This document shows positions 37,366 to 49,205 of a stretch of 64,000 bases of DNA, piece after piece. The DNA is from Candolleomyces eurysporus (taxonomy: Eukaryota > Basidiomycota > Agaricomycetes > Agaricales > Psathyrellaceae), in the NCBI GenBank assembly GCA_027579435.1, contig JANBPK010001194.1, forward strand, positions 62,001-126,000, in the 5' to 3' direction. The position numbers and the translations under genes are program-made. Every line of letters starts with the position of its first letter. Positions within the stretch are counted from its first letter, which is position 1. A model generated the notes under the pieces. It was not told the origin of the DNA and searched no databases. It saw only the letters and a program-made list of their open reading frames with translations.

Positions 37366-39373
37366 ATGCCCAGGAGTACCGTAGTTTCCGCCCCCGGCAA
37401 GGTTCTCATTGCTGGAGGCTATCTCGTTCTCGACCCTGCTTTCTCTGGCACTGTGGTCTCGACCTCGTCGCGTTTCTACACCGTCATTCAAGATCAGGAA
37501 GACAAGAGCTCGAACAAGATACGCGTCAGCTCTCCCCAGTTCTTGGAGGCTACATGGGACTATGAGGTGTCCTTTGACGGTGCAGCGGTTACCGTTGAGG
37601 CTGCGGCAGCAAAGTAGGAGATGGATCTGTACCATCTATTGCTCCCAACTCACATCATTTCCTTATTGTTACTCTGGGCAGCACAAGCAAGAACAAGTTC
37701 GTCCACTTGGCGTTGCAGAAGACACTAGGGCTTGCAGTGGAGGCCAAAGGCGAGAAATCGGTCCAAGCATCTTTGGAAGCTGGGCTCGACATTGCCATCG
37801 TTGGTGATAATGACTTTTACTCCCAGAGGGCCAAGGTACGTTGTTGCATCTCCCCCACTTTGAGGCGTATTCACAACGATGACCTGCGGCCGTCCTATTT
37901 AATTTACAGCTCGAGGAACTCGGGCTACCTCGCACGCTGAAATCTCTGGCTGAGATCTCACCATTCGTCCCAACCAAGGTGCACCTGTCCAACGTCCACA
38001 AGACGGGATTGGGTTCCTCCGCTGCCCTGATCACCTCCCTGACGTCTGCCTTGCTCGTCCATCTGGACGTGATTTCCGATGAATCTCTTTCCGAAGACGA
38101 CAGCGATGGCAGGAGACTGGCGCATAACCTCGCCCAATACGTCCATTGCCAAGCGCAAGGCAAGGTCGGGAGTGGATTCGACGTCTCCGCTGCCGTCTTT
38201 GGCAGCCACCTGTACACTCGGTTCGACCCTAGTGTGATCAGCGACTTGATGAACGAGTCCAACGTGAGTGCTCGTGTTTGCGTTTATATTACCCTTCTTT
38301 TTCCCTTTGGCTGAAACGTTTTCTTTTCCCCCGCTTTTTTTTTTCTTTTGGTTTGTAACAGTCGCAAAAGGAGCTGTTGCCTGTCCTCTCTGCCTCGAAC
38401 CCAGCATGGGATTACCGAATCGAGCCCTTCAAACTACCTCCGTTGACTCGCATTATGCTTGCGGACGTCGACGCTGGCAGCGACACTCCCTCGCTCGTCG
38501 GAAAGGTGTTGAAATGGCGCAAGGAAAAGAGCGACGAAGGTGAGCCTTTTTTTTTCTCAAATACTGGCACTTCTCCGTCTCCTTGCTTCACGGACGCTCG
38601 TGTTCATTACTTTTCATTTGGCCAGCGAACGCGTTGTGGAAGAACCTTGATCAGTTGAATCAATCGTTGGCGCAGACGTTGCTGCAGCTTGCGAAGTTGC
38701 ATGACCGGGATCCCAAGAACTATGCAGAGTCTGTAAAGTATATCTCGACGCTTCAGCCCGTCCAGGTCAGTGTTATTCTCATTGACATGAGGGGATTCTT
38801 TTTCGCTGAATGACCCTCTCTAGTGGCAAGCCAATCCCTGGCAACCTGAGCAGGAGCAGCCCGTCATCTCGACTTTCTACGAGGCTCATCGCATTTCGGA
38901 GGTATGACTTTCACTGGCCTCTTCTCTTTTCCGTCACCATTGCTGACCGTCGCAATACTTCATTTTTAGCAAATCCGCGAGAAGATGAGGGAAATGGGTA
39001 ACCTCTCCGGAGTGCCCATCGAGCCACCTGAGCAGACCAAACTTCTCAACGGATGCGTTTCTCTTGCTGGCGTCATCGGGGGTGGTGTTCCTGGTGGTAC
39101 GTTTACCTACCTCTCGATCCTGGCAGTCAGATTAACTGACCTTCATCACTTCCTTCAGCTGGTGGATACGACGCAGTTTGGCTCCTCGTCTGCGATCCCG
39201 TCAGCTCTGCTCCTGACCAAAGCCCAACCGAGCGAGTCGAGTACCTCTGGTCTCAGTATACAGAACTCGGGGTCTCTCCCTTGTCGGCGAAGGAAAGTTT
39301 GGCGAAGGGAGCGAGGATCGAGTCCCTCGACAAGATTCCCGGGCTCAAGGATGCCATTTCTCCTTCCTCTTGA
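37366..39373 (+). CDS. ERG8: Phosphomevalonate kinase, mevalonate pathway (8 exons, 497 aa)
   Basis: The enzyme phosphorylates mevalonate 5-phosphate to the diphosphate, feeding ergosterol and isoprenoid synthesis. Exons 37366-37613, 37682-37835, 37910-38263, 38362-38539, 38626-38765, 38824-38901, 38970-39096 and 39159-39373 close to 497 residues. GHMP-kinase marks are the N-terminal [17 protein letters not shown], the ATP loop [32 protein letters not shown], and the C-terminal [17 protein letters not shown]. The length suits fungal Erg8. The start at 37366 is 264 bp after the ferrochelatase stop, on the same strand. No sterol-response element was identified. Confidence 0.95.
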
Positions 39374-39549
39374 TTTCATATCTGCTTGCTCCATAGTACA
39401 CCTGCGTCAGCGGTAGAAACGTCGATCTAGGAGAAAGTATATACACGAACGAAAGCGAATAGGTTGGGAAGGTCGATCTGACAAAGTCCACGAAATTGAC
39501 GAGAATCTAGATACCTAGTATTAAATATCTATTACTACGATTTTATCCG

Positions 39550-41752
39550 CTACATACATAATTTTGCTGTACCCTCCGATGTCCATGTTTTAGAAAGTGC
39601 AAGAACGAGCGAAATAGCCATGACTGTTAAACCGAAACAGACACAAATGACAGCTGGGAGTTTTGACCGATGATACCAAGGTGCATTCTTGTCGAGTAGC
39701 TTGTAATAGCATGCAGCAGGGAATATGAAAGCTAACGCAGTGGCGGAAACTCCTCCTGTGATCTCGAGCATGACGCCGAGATCGCAAGTTATAAGAGAAA
39801 CTATTAATTTCGAGTGAGCGGTACTGCATTTGAGAAGGAAACGGGGAGCGATACGCACCAACCATGGACGAAAACAGGATAACCGTGGTGAAGAAGAGGT
39901 GACGTTGAGGGTTGAAACTCTCATGCGAGAAGAAGTAATCTTCAATGACCTAGAACAACAGACAGAACGAGCGCAAGCTCAGTGTACGGAAATTAACAGC
40001 GACGAAACTTTAAAATTGCACGCACCTCTCTGCACACAAATAGCTCCAAAGGGAGTGTGGTGAACATGTTCAGTCCGAAGCAAAAACGAGCGACGTTAAT
40101 GAGCGTGTCGTGCTATTAAATGATCAAGGTTTCAGTATGTGAACATCTCAAGATGTGAAAGGAAGACGAGAACTGACTTCGGGAAAATTGTTGAGGATGT
40201 TGCCTTGCGTCTTGTCTGTGAAGATGAGATAGGCCGAGACGGCCAGTGTCGTGCATGCGACCAAGGACACAAGGGTTGAAACATGAGTTACTTTGGCGAA
40301 TCGATCTAGTGTTGGTGTGCGCATGCTGCCGTATATCATCAGAGAATTATGATGACAGACTATTGGATCTGCTTAGTGGAGTTGCGTTCGAGTGCTTGAG
40401 CCAGGACTTACCGAATGCGAAACTGATAACACCTATGGCTTGGAAGATTCCGGTATTGATAAAGGTGAACCGTTCAGATGGATCTCCTTTCAATTCTGGA
40501 GGGACATGTGGACCCTCTACCAGAACAGAGATTACGATGATGAACATCCCCACTAGAGCAAGGCCAGATGCCCGCGAAAGTTTATGGATATCGCGATAGA
40601 GTGAAAGGGGATAGGATATGCAGAGAGTACAGAAAGCGATCATGAACTGCCGATTGGTGAGGAGTTTGAGAACGGGCATGGTGACTAGCTTGGGAAAGGC
40701 TGAGCGAATGACATGAGGTATAGTGTCGCCAATGATGATTCCAAATGCGCACATCCCTAGGAGCGAGAAGGAGGTCAGACGGGAGAGTAACTAGTTTCAT
40801 TAAACGCGCTAACCTCCGAAAGCAAATGAGAACTGGAACAGGGAGACAGCTGCTCGTCCCGCTGAGCCAAAGCAGTGGTTCATTACGTCGATATAGGACG
40901 GTCGACCGCTCAACTTGGCGTTTGTGACTATGAGCCGTATTGTCCAGTCTGTTATTCCGCAAATTAAGACCAATAGCAGAAGTCCCGTCACAAAGCCTGC
41001 TTGACGGACAGCGTATGGCAAACCTATGTACAAGGGTTAGAGAAAGGTTCGACAAGACCGTGTTATACACATACCGATGATACCTGGATTTGTATTAGCA
41101 AGAGTTAATATCGGTCAAGGACACCACACACCTGCACCAAGTATAGAATTGGCCATATTAGCGATGGAATCAAGCATTCCTCCACCAGCGGTTCGTTTCT
41201 GAGCAAGCTCCTCCAAGTCAATATGATCCGTGGCCGTTCCATTTCGCTCATTTAAAGGCAAAGATGCATCTAGACTTCGGCGGGACATCGAGGTATCATA
41301 CAGTCCAACCAGCAAAGGCATCCGCTGATCAGAGCCATGGCTCCGTGAGCCCAAGCGGGCATGGTCGAGATTCCTCTGGGAATCGTCGTCGAGTTCATCC
41401 GAGTCAAGCTCAAACTCTAATGGAATTGAAATTAATCCATATCTGGTTCTCGATGCAAGGGAAACACATACTACATACCTGCCTCACGGCTTTCCGTTGC
41501 CCATCTCGAAGACGGTGGTATTCTGGGCGGTTCTTGGAACGAGACGTGTCGCTCGCCGGCGTTTCCGTTTCCAGAATCAGCTTTGTGGGTATTGGGACCT
41601 GGAAGGACACTGTCCTCTTCGTCCGAGTCTTCTGCTGAGAAAAGGGTGGTATTCTCGTTGGAAGGCGCTGGCTCGCTTGAGTCTAGCAACGGCTGACGGA
41701 ATTCGTGGTCATCGGTGCGGTTGCCTCCACGAGATTTCGATTGGGAAAACAT
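39550..41752 (-). CDS. AVT/SLC38-type amino-acid transporter, probably vacuolar (9 exons, 577 aa)
   Basis: This is an amino acid/auxin permease-family (Aa_trans) carrier. Fungal AVT members move neutral amino acids across the vacuolar membrane. Exons 41752-41479, 41416-41132, 41083-41075, 41023-40814, 40756-40412, 40359-40178, 40112-40026, 39949-39859 and 39800-39550 close to 577 residues. A polar acidic N-terminal tail of about 190 residues precedes the first helix. The family marker is MANSILGAGIIGLPYAVRQAG, then about ten more hydrophobic segments, with ISFAFVCHHNSLMIYGSM and LPLELFVCREVIEDYFF. Exon 3 has only 9 nt (GTATCATCG) and encodes part of the conserved GAGIIGLPY. The long acidic tail favours a vacuolar AVT over plasma-membrane SLC38 proteins; substrate is not deducible. 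Confidence 0.88.
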
Positions 41753-42067
41753 TATGAGCGCAGCATAGGGCTACCTGTGTCGTATACAGGCTTTCTGGAA
41801 TATCTGGAGACGACAGGGATACGTGGGGTTCAGCCAGGCGACGCGGCGACGCTAATGGGTGTTGCTGACGTAATGCGCCCAGAACCATCCCCGTTCTCGG
41901 AGGACAACACTCAGCACATTGGGCCCTTGGTCTGATGGTGGAGTTATATCAAGCCTTGTCTTTTGCTTTCGCCAACACCAGCGCTTTNCCCCCCTAGGAT
42001 CCTCTCCGACGAGACTGGTCTCGTTGCGGCACCCCTCTAACTTATTTCTCGACCACGAACAGTCGCT
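41753..42067. promoter_or_regulatory. Divergent promoter region, AVT transporter / PL14-like
   Basis: 315 bp between divergent start codons with no open gene inside. An N precedes a C run at 41988. No TATA box recognised. Confidence 0.4.
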
Positions 42068-43386
42068 ATGCAGCCACTTTCCTTCCTTCTAATCTCCCTG
42101 CTTCACGTCGCTCTCCATGGCACAGCGAACGGTGCAGAAGTCATCGCTCCAGACCAGCTGGCACAGAGATACAGCTTGACCGCGAGCACATCTTTTCCAT
42201 TCCCGACAGCCACTCAGTCTGTCTCTGACACTGAGGCACTTCTCGTCTCGGGGTGGGGTTTAGGCAGAGCAAGGGTTCAGAACAGTCCAGAAAACCTGCA
42301 ATTCGTCGCCGACCCATACCCAAGCAGTACTGGCACAGTTTCGACAGGCGTCTTGAACTCTACCGGACCTGTCCTCCAGGTCACTTATCCTGCCAAGTCC
42401 TTCTCACACGAGACCGGTGGCACCCAATTCTTCAACCTCTGGAATAACACCGCTGGTGGAAACTTCTTATCCATGATGTTGACGTACGAGCTCGCGTTTG
42501 AGGATGGTTTCGACTGGGTCAAGGGAGGCAAGCTTCCCGGACTGCGAGGAGGGCTCAATTCCACTGGCTGCAGCGGAGGGAACCAACCGACAGGTGACTG
42601 TTTCAGCGCGCGTCTGATGTGGAGGAAAAACGCCAATGGAGAAGGTATGTAGTTCCTCTGTGCTCACAGAGCAGTATACTGAGTAGGAGACAGTCTATGC
42701 CTACATCCCGACGACCAATGATATTTGCAGCCGTCGGGGCATCATCTGCAATTCTGATTTTGGAACCAGCTTCAATCGCGGGAGCTTTGGATTCACGACT
42801 GGACGGTGAGGGAAATCATGATGTTTTGAAGGATTTATCTCAACCAGTATCTATCTCTTCAGCTGGAATCGAGTGACCATCCTTACCCAGCTCAACAACC
42901 CACCGAACGTTGCGAACGGGCAGATGAGAGTTTAGTAAGTCATCAACACTGCAAAGCATCCCGCATCCCTCACTCTAAATGCCTTTTCAGCTATAATGAC
43001 GAGCAAGTTGTCGATGCTGAAGGCCTTCAAATTCGTAACACTGACGAGGTATCGATCAATGGCCTCTTCTTCTCGTAAGTTCTCATCATATCAGTGTTTA
43101 CAACAATGATCGACTCAATCTTTTTCCAGGACATTCTTCGGCGGTGAGTCATGATTATCGCGTTTTTGAATTCATTTCTCATTCTTCCACAGGTAACGAC
43201 GACTCATGGGCAACTCCCAACACCGTACATTCATATTTTCGCAATATCCAGATGTGGGGAGGCGAAAACCCGTCATCCCTCACTGGCCCGGTGATCAAAA
43301 GTAGCGCTCTCCCGCAAACCCCGAGGACAGCGGTTGGCTTTGTCATGGCCTCCATCGCTTTTGGAGCTGTTACTGCACTGGTCTAA
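42068..43386 (+). CDS. Secreted PL14-like polysaccharide lyase, GPI-anchor-like (6 exons, 350 aa)
   Basis: Exons 42068-42644, 42694-42805, 42863-42934, 42991-43074, 43130-43143 and 43193-43386 close to 350 residues. A signal peptide (LSFLLISLLHVALHGTANG) leads a single jelly-roll-like domain. Features of the PL14 (alginate/glucuronan lyase) group in basidiomycetes are YELAFEDGFDWVKGGKLPGL, CFSARLMWR, VYAYIPT, the GSFGFTTGRWNRVTI strand, and TFFGGNDDSWATP with YFRNIQMW. The C terminus is hydrophobic (GFVMASIAFGAVTALV), suggesting a GPI anchor. Activity on plant or fungal uronic-acid polymers is a family inference. Exon 5 is a 14-nt microexon within the conserved FFGG motif. Confidence 0.85.
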
Positions 43387-43755
43387 TTGTTCCTTGGCAA
43401 GTAGACAGAATGTTCGACGGCCTGTGGTGCTCTAAATTCCTGTATATCTATCTGATTATATTGACGCCCCTACAACTATCCCCATACCCATGTATGTACT
43501 ATACCTGTCATTGTCCACTGCATAATTTAGGCGCTGCACTGCTCTTTGTCTGCTGCTGTGGGCCTATGGAAACCTGGTTCCGGAGATCAGCTCCGTTCGG
43601 CCGAAGCGGAGCACTCGATCTCTGATCCGGCCAAAAATGCCATCACTTTCGACTTAGCCAAGGGTTAGCAACCTTTTAGTCAGCGCGGTAAGGACTACTA
43701 AAACGGTCAAGTGTAATGGGCCCAGAGTTGCCTTTGCCACTTCAACCCCAACGAT
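43387..43755. other. Intergenic, PL14-like / NAR1
   Basis: 369 bp between tandem plus-strand genes; it must hold the first terminator and the NAR1 promoter. No gene seen. Confidence 0.45.
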
Positions 43756-46221
43756 ATGGCGTTCTCTGGTGCTTTGGTGGGTTAGAGTTTGCTTTACATT
43801 GCCAGACTGTTGCTGACCAGGGGAATTTGCAGACACTCACTGATCTAAACGATTTCATATCACCATCTCAAGCTTGTATTAAACCCGTCGAGCAGGTGGA
43901 TAAGCCGAAGCAAGAGGAATATGTTGGGGCAAAGGTGAGCTTCTGAGCTTCTGAAATAGCTGCTGATATTGACGATGCTTATCCCACGCAGACGGAAATC
44001 GTCGTCGATTCCACTGGGGCGTACTACGAGGTCGCAAGCGAAGGCGTCCAGCTGAACAAACCTCGCTCGACGCAGTCCAATGAGGTATCATCCTCGTCAG
44101 GGACGAAGCTAGCCCAGGCGCAGATAAACCTGAACGACTGCTTGGCCTGTAGGTTCGCAAGTTTACCTATACAGTATGAACAAATGTACTGACGCGGAAT
44201 CGTAGCGGCTGCATCACGTCGGCCGAATCAGTGCTCATAACACTCCAATCTCACACCGAGGTTCTCACTTTCCTCGAATCGAACCAGAAAGGATGCGAGG
44301 ACTTGAGGAAACTACCTGTCTTTTCCGTTGCACCACAATCTTTGGCGTCGCTGGCGGCTGCACTCACTGCCACGGCTTCGTCCTCTTCGGCATCATCTAC
44401 GGTCCCGAGGATAGCGCCACGCCAGGTGCTCCGTCGAGTGCAAGCATTTTGCAAGGAGGCTCTGGGTATAGACGATGTCCTGGACATCACATTTGCTCGG
44501 CACCTTGCCTTGCAGGAACATATTCTCGAGTTCGAAGAGCGGAAGGCCAAAGATGCTCTCGGAGGAGGAGAGGCGCAAGGCCAGCTGCCCATGCTAGCAA
44601 GTGCGTGCCCGGGATGGATATGCTATGCAGAAAAGGCACACTCTGAAATGCTCCCGTTCATCTCGAGAACGAAGAGTCCACAGCAGGTCATGGGCACGCT
44701 GGTCAAAGAGTGGCTGGGGAAGCGTCGCGGTAGAAGGTAAGCCTCGACCTTTCTGTGATCGTTTAGACTTTTCGTTATTGGATGAGCTGCCATCAAGCTT
44801 TTTGACTTCTTGTCGCTGACTTTCAAACGTAGCCTCATGGAAAGAATGACTGACGATTTCTCTTCTTCTAATTTGTAGCCCCGACAAAGTCTATCACGTC
44901 TCCGTGATGCCCTGCTACGACAAGAAGCTTGAAGCTTCGCGGAAAGATTTTTACAACGAGATTTATTCGACAAGAGACGTGGATTGCGTCATAACGACTG
45001 GAGAGCTAGAGACAATGATGAGGGAAAAGGGTTGGGACTTGTCGCAGCCTGTTCGAGGCGAGCTAGACGATCTGGACCCCCCTTCGTCCCTTGCAGCCGA
45101 CGATAATCGGATACCCGAACTCCTGCAACACCCCGGATCCTCTTCTGGCTCGTATTTGATGTCCATCATCGAGCACCTTCAACGAACGTCCACCCTCCCG
45201 CTCACCCTGACGTCCAAAATAATGCGAAATGCGGACTATGAAGAATTCACCTTAACCGAGGAGTCGTCAGGGAAAATCGTGTTCAAGGGCGCCAAGTGTT
45301 ACGGATTTAGAAATCTGCAAAACGTGGTCAGGAAAGTCGGCAAGGAACGTGGTGTACGAGTAGGGAGTGGAGCAGCAGGCAAGATGGGTGGTAGAGCTGT
45401 AGCCGGAGCTGCCTCCAGGAGACTGAAGAAGACCGGAGGTGACTCAGATGCAGGAAAAGAACGGCAGTACGATTATGTGGAGGTGATGGCTTGTCCCAGC
45501 GGGTGCGTCAACGGTGGCGGCCAACTTAAGCCAGTTCTCCCCTCGTCGCTTGGTACTTCATCCAAGGCCCCCGGAGTTGACGAAGAAGGGTATTCGCGGG
45601 ACTGGCAACAGAACGGTGTTTTAATCTCCAAGGACGACAATAGCCGTGCGATGGACGTGGAGCCACAGCCGCAAAGTGGGGTTGTGATGAACGCGAAATN
45701 GGGGGGACAAAGATTGGACCAGGAAAGTGGAAGAGGCCTATTGGTTAGAAAGCGAACGGGAAGAAGAGAAGAGCGCCGAGGATGAAACTCGTTCGAAAAC
45801 AACGATCAGTGTGGGCATGCCTCATGATCTGCCTCCACAATCTGCCCAACGTACTGCACCTACAGATGATATCAGCACGCGGCAGTTGATCATGACGCCT
45901 GCAGATGGTCTAGACCTTGGGGGGATAGGTGGTAGTAGAGAGGACAAGGGTCTAGCAACAAAGGGGGGTGAGGGTCACCCGGTAAAGCCCGTGTACACGA
46001 CGAAGATGGTCAATGGCCCCTCAGGACCCGGGTCAACTGAGCAAAGGCGAGGCGGGTGGAATGTGCGACCGCTCACCTGGGCAGACAAATTGGCCGTTCG
46101 GGTACTCAACGACCTTTGTGGGCAAGACGGTGAAAGTGCGAAGCGCCGACATCGATTTTTCCGAACCGAGTACCATGCCGTTGAGAACAACGAAGTTGTA
46201 GGGCTTGCGGTGAAATGGTAG
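43756..46221 (+). CDS. NAR1: Nar1, cytosolic Fe-S assembly factor (CIA), 5 exons, 718 aa
   Basis: Nar1 is the [FeFe]-hydrogenase-like CIA factor that passes 4Fe-4S clusters from the Nbp35/Cfd1 scaffold to the targeting complex. Exons 43756-43776, 43833-43934, 43992-44152, 44206-44736 and 44879-46221 close to 718 residues when the N at 45700 is dropped. The first cluster site is Cys22 plus CLACSGC (Cys91, 94, 97). Hydrogenase-like ligands appear as ACPGWICYAEK, VMPCYDKK and MACPSGCVNGGGQ. The protein ends EVVGLAVKW; a C-terminal Trp is the signal read by the CIA targeting complex. The start at 43756 gives MAFSGALTLTDLNDFIS across a 56-nt intron. It is longer than yeast Nar1 because of disordered, charged and Gly-rich inserts after the last Cys motif. 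Confidence 0.94.
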
Positions 46222-46704
46222 AGGGTCATAATGGACTTGCATTAAATTTTAGTGATGATACACATGCATCGGGGAAAATACATCGGTCATCACAATGGCA
46301 ATGAGGCCAAGCACAGAACTGAATCTCGAATCGCGGGGTAAGAAGCAGAAGGATGTGTTTGGAGAGGGTTCGGAAATTATATGTCAGATGCAGGGAGATA
46401 GAGGGCGTGATGTGGGATATAGATGGTGTTGATACAGAAAATGCAGAATCAATACAATCCGTTGGACGTCGGCAATGCTAATGAGACTAGGTGAGTGTAA
46501 AAATAGACGTGGCAGATGAATGGGTATGCGGAAATTAGTATAACGGTAGAATAAATCATGATATGCAAAGCAGAATGCGAGGTGAATGGACAGCGAGTGC
46601 AGGTGTTCGACAGGGAGGGGTGTCAGGGACAAAGGCCGAGGTGTGTAGCGGAAGCGAAGGCGATGCAGCGCAGCAGCGGCAGTGAGGCGCCTTGAGGACG
46701 AGTA
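46222..46704. other. Convergent 3' region, NAR1 / small Cys-rich gene
   Basis: 483 bp between stop codons of opposite strands. Purine-rich, no open gene recognised. Confidence 0.45.
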
Positions 46705-47075
46705 TTAGCGCGGTTGTCGAACAGCACCACCGTTGGTCCTGAACCAGTAGTCGCAGTGCGAGCAAAAGTCCGTCGTCTTCTTGGTGACCGTTTCTTGGTA
46801 GTCCGGGTCAAGATACTGGAGCCGTCGGTTAGCCGATGGCCGAGGACGAAGGACATCGGAACCACCTACGCGTTTGCAGTTGGGACAATGGGGGCAATTC
46901 GATGGATGCTGGTCAGAGTTCATGCAGAAGCGGTTTCCACAGTCGCGTTTGCTGACTTCCTTGGTCTGAGGAGGGGAAGGGGTGAGGGGGGGCGGAATCG
47001 GGGGCACGAGGAAAGACGAACAATGATATAGTGGCCACAGCCGTGCTGGGTGCCTTCGCTGTGTATTCTGCACAT
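46705..47075 (-). CDS. Small Cys-rich, probably zinc-binding protein, 86 aa (3 exons)
   Basis: Three exons, 47075-47022, 46965-46870 and 46815-46705, join in phase 0 through 56- and 54-nt introns into 86 residues. It starts MCRIHSEG, then a Cys/His-dense core: QHGCGHY, DCGNRFC, CPHCPNCKR, a YLDPDYQETVTKKT spacer, and FCSHCDYWFR. Eleven Cys and several His, mostly in C-x2-C-like pairs, suggest bound zinc. There is no signal peptide, so it is likely intracellular. The build resembles small orphan Cys-rich proteins seen in Agaricomycetes, but I cannot name a family or function. No single exon is long enough to be seen as an open frame of 60 codons in the right phase. A TATA box lies 96 bp upstream. 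Confidence 0.72.
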
Positions 47076-47170
47076 GGAGAAGGATCTGAGGTCGCTGTCG
47101 CGTACGATGAGGACGAGGGACAGAAAAATGCGGGGGCGGAGTGAGGAAAAGAGAGGAGAATGGAGGCCAT

Positions 47171-47177
47171 TTATATA
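47171..47177 (-). promoter_or_regulatory. TATA box of the small Cys-rich gene
   Basis: Reverse-strand TATATAA, 96 bp before the ATG at 47075, supports the gene call and suggests inducible expression. Confidence 0.6.
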
Positions 47178-47388
47178 CCATAACCGTGACGGAAAGGGCT
47201 TGTCGACCGGAGCCTGAGCTCAGATCTGATTGGCACTCCGAACCCAACGTCGTTCCGTAAAACAAAATNAAAAAAGATAACGATCACTATGACGAAAAGA
47301 AATCATTTTTTATTTCCACGCGTGTAATTCGCCGGTATTTCCAAATCAGGGGTCAACACGTCACGCGCCGAGTGCCTGCGAGCGGCCA

Positions 47389-49205
47389 ATGTCCTCTTCC
47401 ACCCCCACCACCCGTTCTCGGACCTCTCTCTTCCTCTCCTACCGCGAATCCAGGACACGCTCCACCCGCTTCTCCCGGTCCAGACAGCGCCCAACATACG
47501 ACGACCTCGATGCGCCCGACGACGAGCACCAGGGCCTCATCAGCAGCACCCCCAGCCACGTCGCAGTCGACGTCAACGAGCTTCCTCCGCAATGGTGGCG
47601 CCTTCCCTCTAGCTTCCTGGTCTCTGGACTCGTTTGACTCTTCTGAACCACAGGGTTGACCTCGCGGATCAGGTGGAAGACCTTCTCGTAGATGCGCAAT
47701 CCAAAAGTGTGTCCCAGTCGCCTCACTTTCTGGACCGTGCTGATGCTTCTCCGCATGGGCATCTTTTTCCCCCGGAATTTCATTTCTCTCTAATGTCCAG
47801 TCGTGTCTCTGGACAAACTCCATTCCAAGCATATCCTCCCCGGGTTTTCGGACCGGACGCAGGAGGAGCGGGAGATAGAGGCTTTGACGAACAGCGTCAC
47901 AAAGGTCAGCCCGGGTCCGTGATTCCGGCCTGCTACTCCGTTGCCGACCCAGACTCGTTTGCATACAGGATTTTAGACGATGTCATTTCCTGATCCAAAA
48001 GATTGGGTCCTTCCAACCCCACAGCTTTCCGCCTGATCCTCAGTCCTCGAGAAATGAACTCCATACGGCCAAGAACGTTCAACGCGGCCTTGCGGCCAAG
48101 CTCCAGGATTTAAGCGCTACCTTTAGGAAGAAACAGCGCGTTTACATGGAAAGTGCGTGCGTAGCTCCAGTCCTTCTCTTATCAATACCCCATCTACTTG
48201 TTACTCCGTACCTGATCCGTGCCTTCTCCCGCGATGCTGCATGTCGCTATCGATTTCATCACGAGTCTCTTTTAAACTCTGGTTCACCCATTCTCTGAAC
48301 TCAGGCTGACCGTGTTCCAGAACTCCAAGGTCAGGCGACCAAGAACCAAGATTTATTGGTCGCTTCAGGCGCCATCTCTTTGAAAGGATCCGAGGGGTTG
48401 AGTGCAGTCGATGATGACATCCAGGCTGCCGTGAGTTCTTCCTTTGGTTTCAAAGTCCACCCGCATCTTCTCAACTTGTTGTCACTTATCCTTTCGCCAA
48501 AATGCTGTCATCTGGTCGGCCCTCGGCACCTGTGCGCCACATTCTCCGCTCCTTTCTCATTTGCCCGAAACTCGTTCCTTGCGATCCATCTCTTTCATCA
48601 TCCGGATTTATCTCATCGATACGATGAATCCTGTCCCTTAGACCCATACCCGAAATCAGTCCATGTCACTCGTCCACGCAGACCCGTCTGCAGAGCTACG
48701 TGCACGAGACCGGGAATTGACCGAAATTGCGAAATCCATCGCGACCCTCGCAGAACTTTTCAAGGATCTCTCGGTGCTTGTTATAGACCAGGGCACGCTC
48801 CTTGATAGCGTCGAGTATAACATTGAACGAACCGCGGTGGACCTCGAAGAGTCTGTCAAAGAACTAAATGTTGCAACAAAGTAAGTGCGAGGGTTTAAGC
48901 TTTCCCCAGGTTTTTTGTGAAGAGTCGGGAAACTAACTTTCTCTTCACATAATCACACCCACAGGTACCAAAAGAATACGGGTCGAAGGAAATGCATTTT
49001 TTTACTTCTTTTGATCATCTTCGGACTGATCATCGTCCTCATCTTCAAACCAAAAGGACGACACCGATCGACTTCACCCGCTCCTTCACCCTCGCCTATA
49101 ACTTCCCCTTCCCCCGTTGTGCAGGTGAGGTCCGGCGATTTGGTCGATGCGGCGTCGAGGGTGCCGTTTCGGAATCTTTGGCCTCGACCACGCGCCTTTG
49201 GATGA
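47389..49205 (+). CDS. TLG2: t-SNARE Tlg2/Syntaxin-16 (7 exons, 372 aa)
   Basis: This is a Qa-SNARE of the trans-Golgi network and early endosome that drives retrograde and endosomal fusion. Exons 47389-47594, 47654-47706, 47801-47904, 47969-48152, 48321-48430, 48660-48880 and 48965-49205 close to 372 residues. The Habc part includes PPQWVDLADQVEDLL and KIVSLDKLHSKHILPGFSDR, a signature of syntaxin-16. The SNARE helix follows (ELRARDRELTEIAKSIAT, with IDQGTLLDSVEYNIE), then YQKNTGRRKCIFLLLLIIFG as the membrane anchor and an unusual luminal Ser/Pro tail of about 50 residues. Intron 5 is long (229 nt), so a small exon could be hidden there. Confidence 0.92.

Noticed and set aside
39550..46221. 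Secondary-metabolite or other functional gene cluster suggested by a transporter next to secreted and redox-type genes.
   Set aside because: No synthase, terpene cyclase, P450 or cluster regulator is present; the genes are housekeeping or secreted proteins with unrelated roles.
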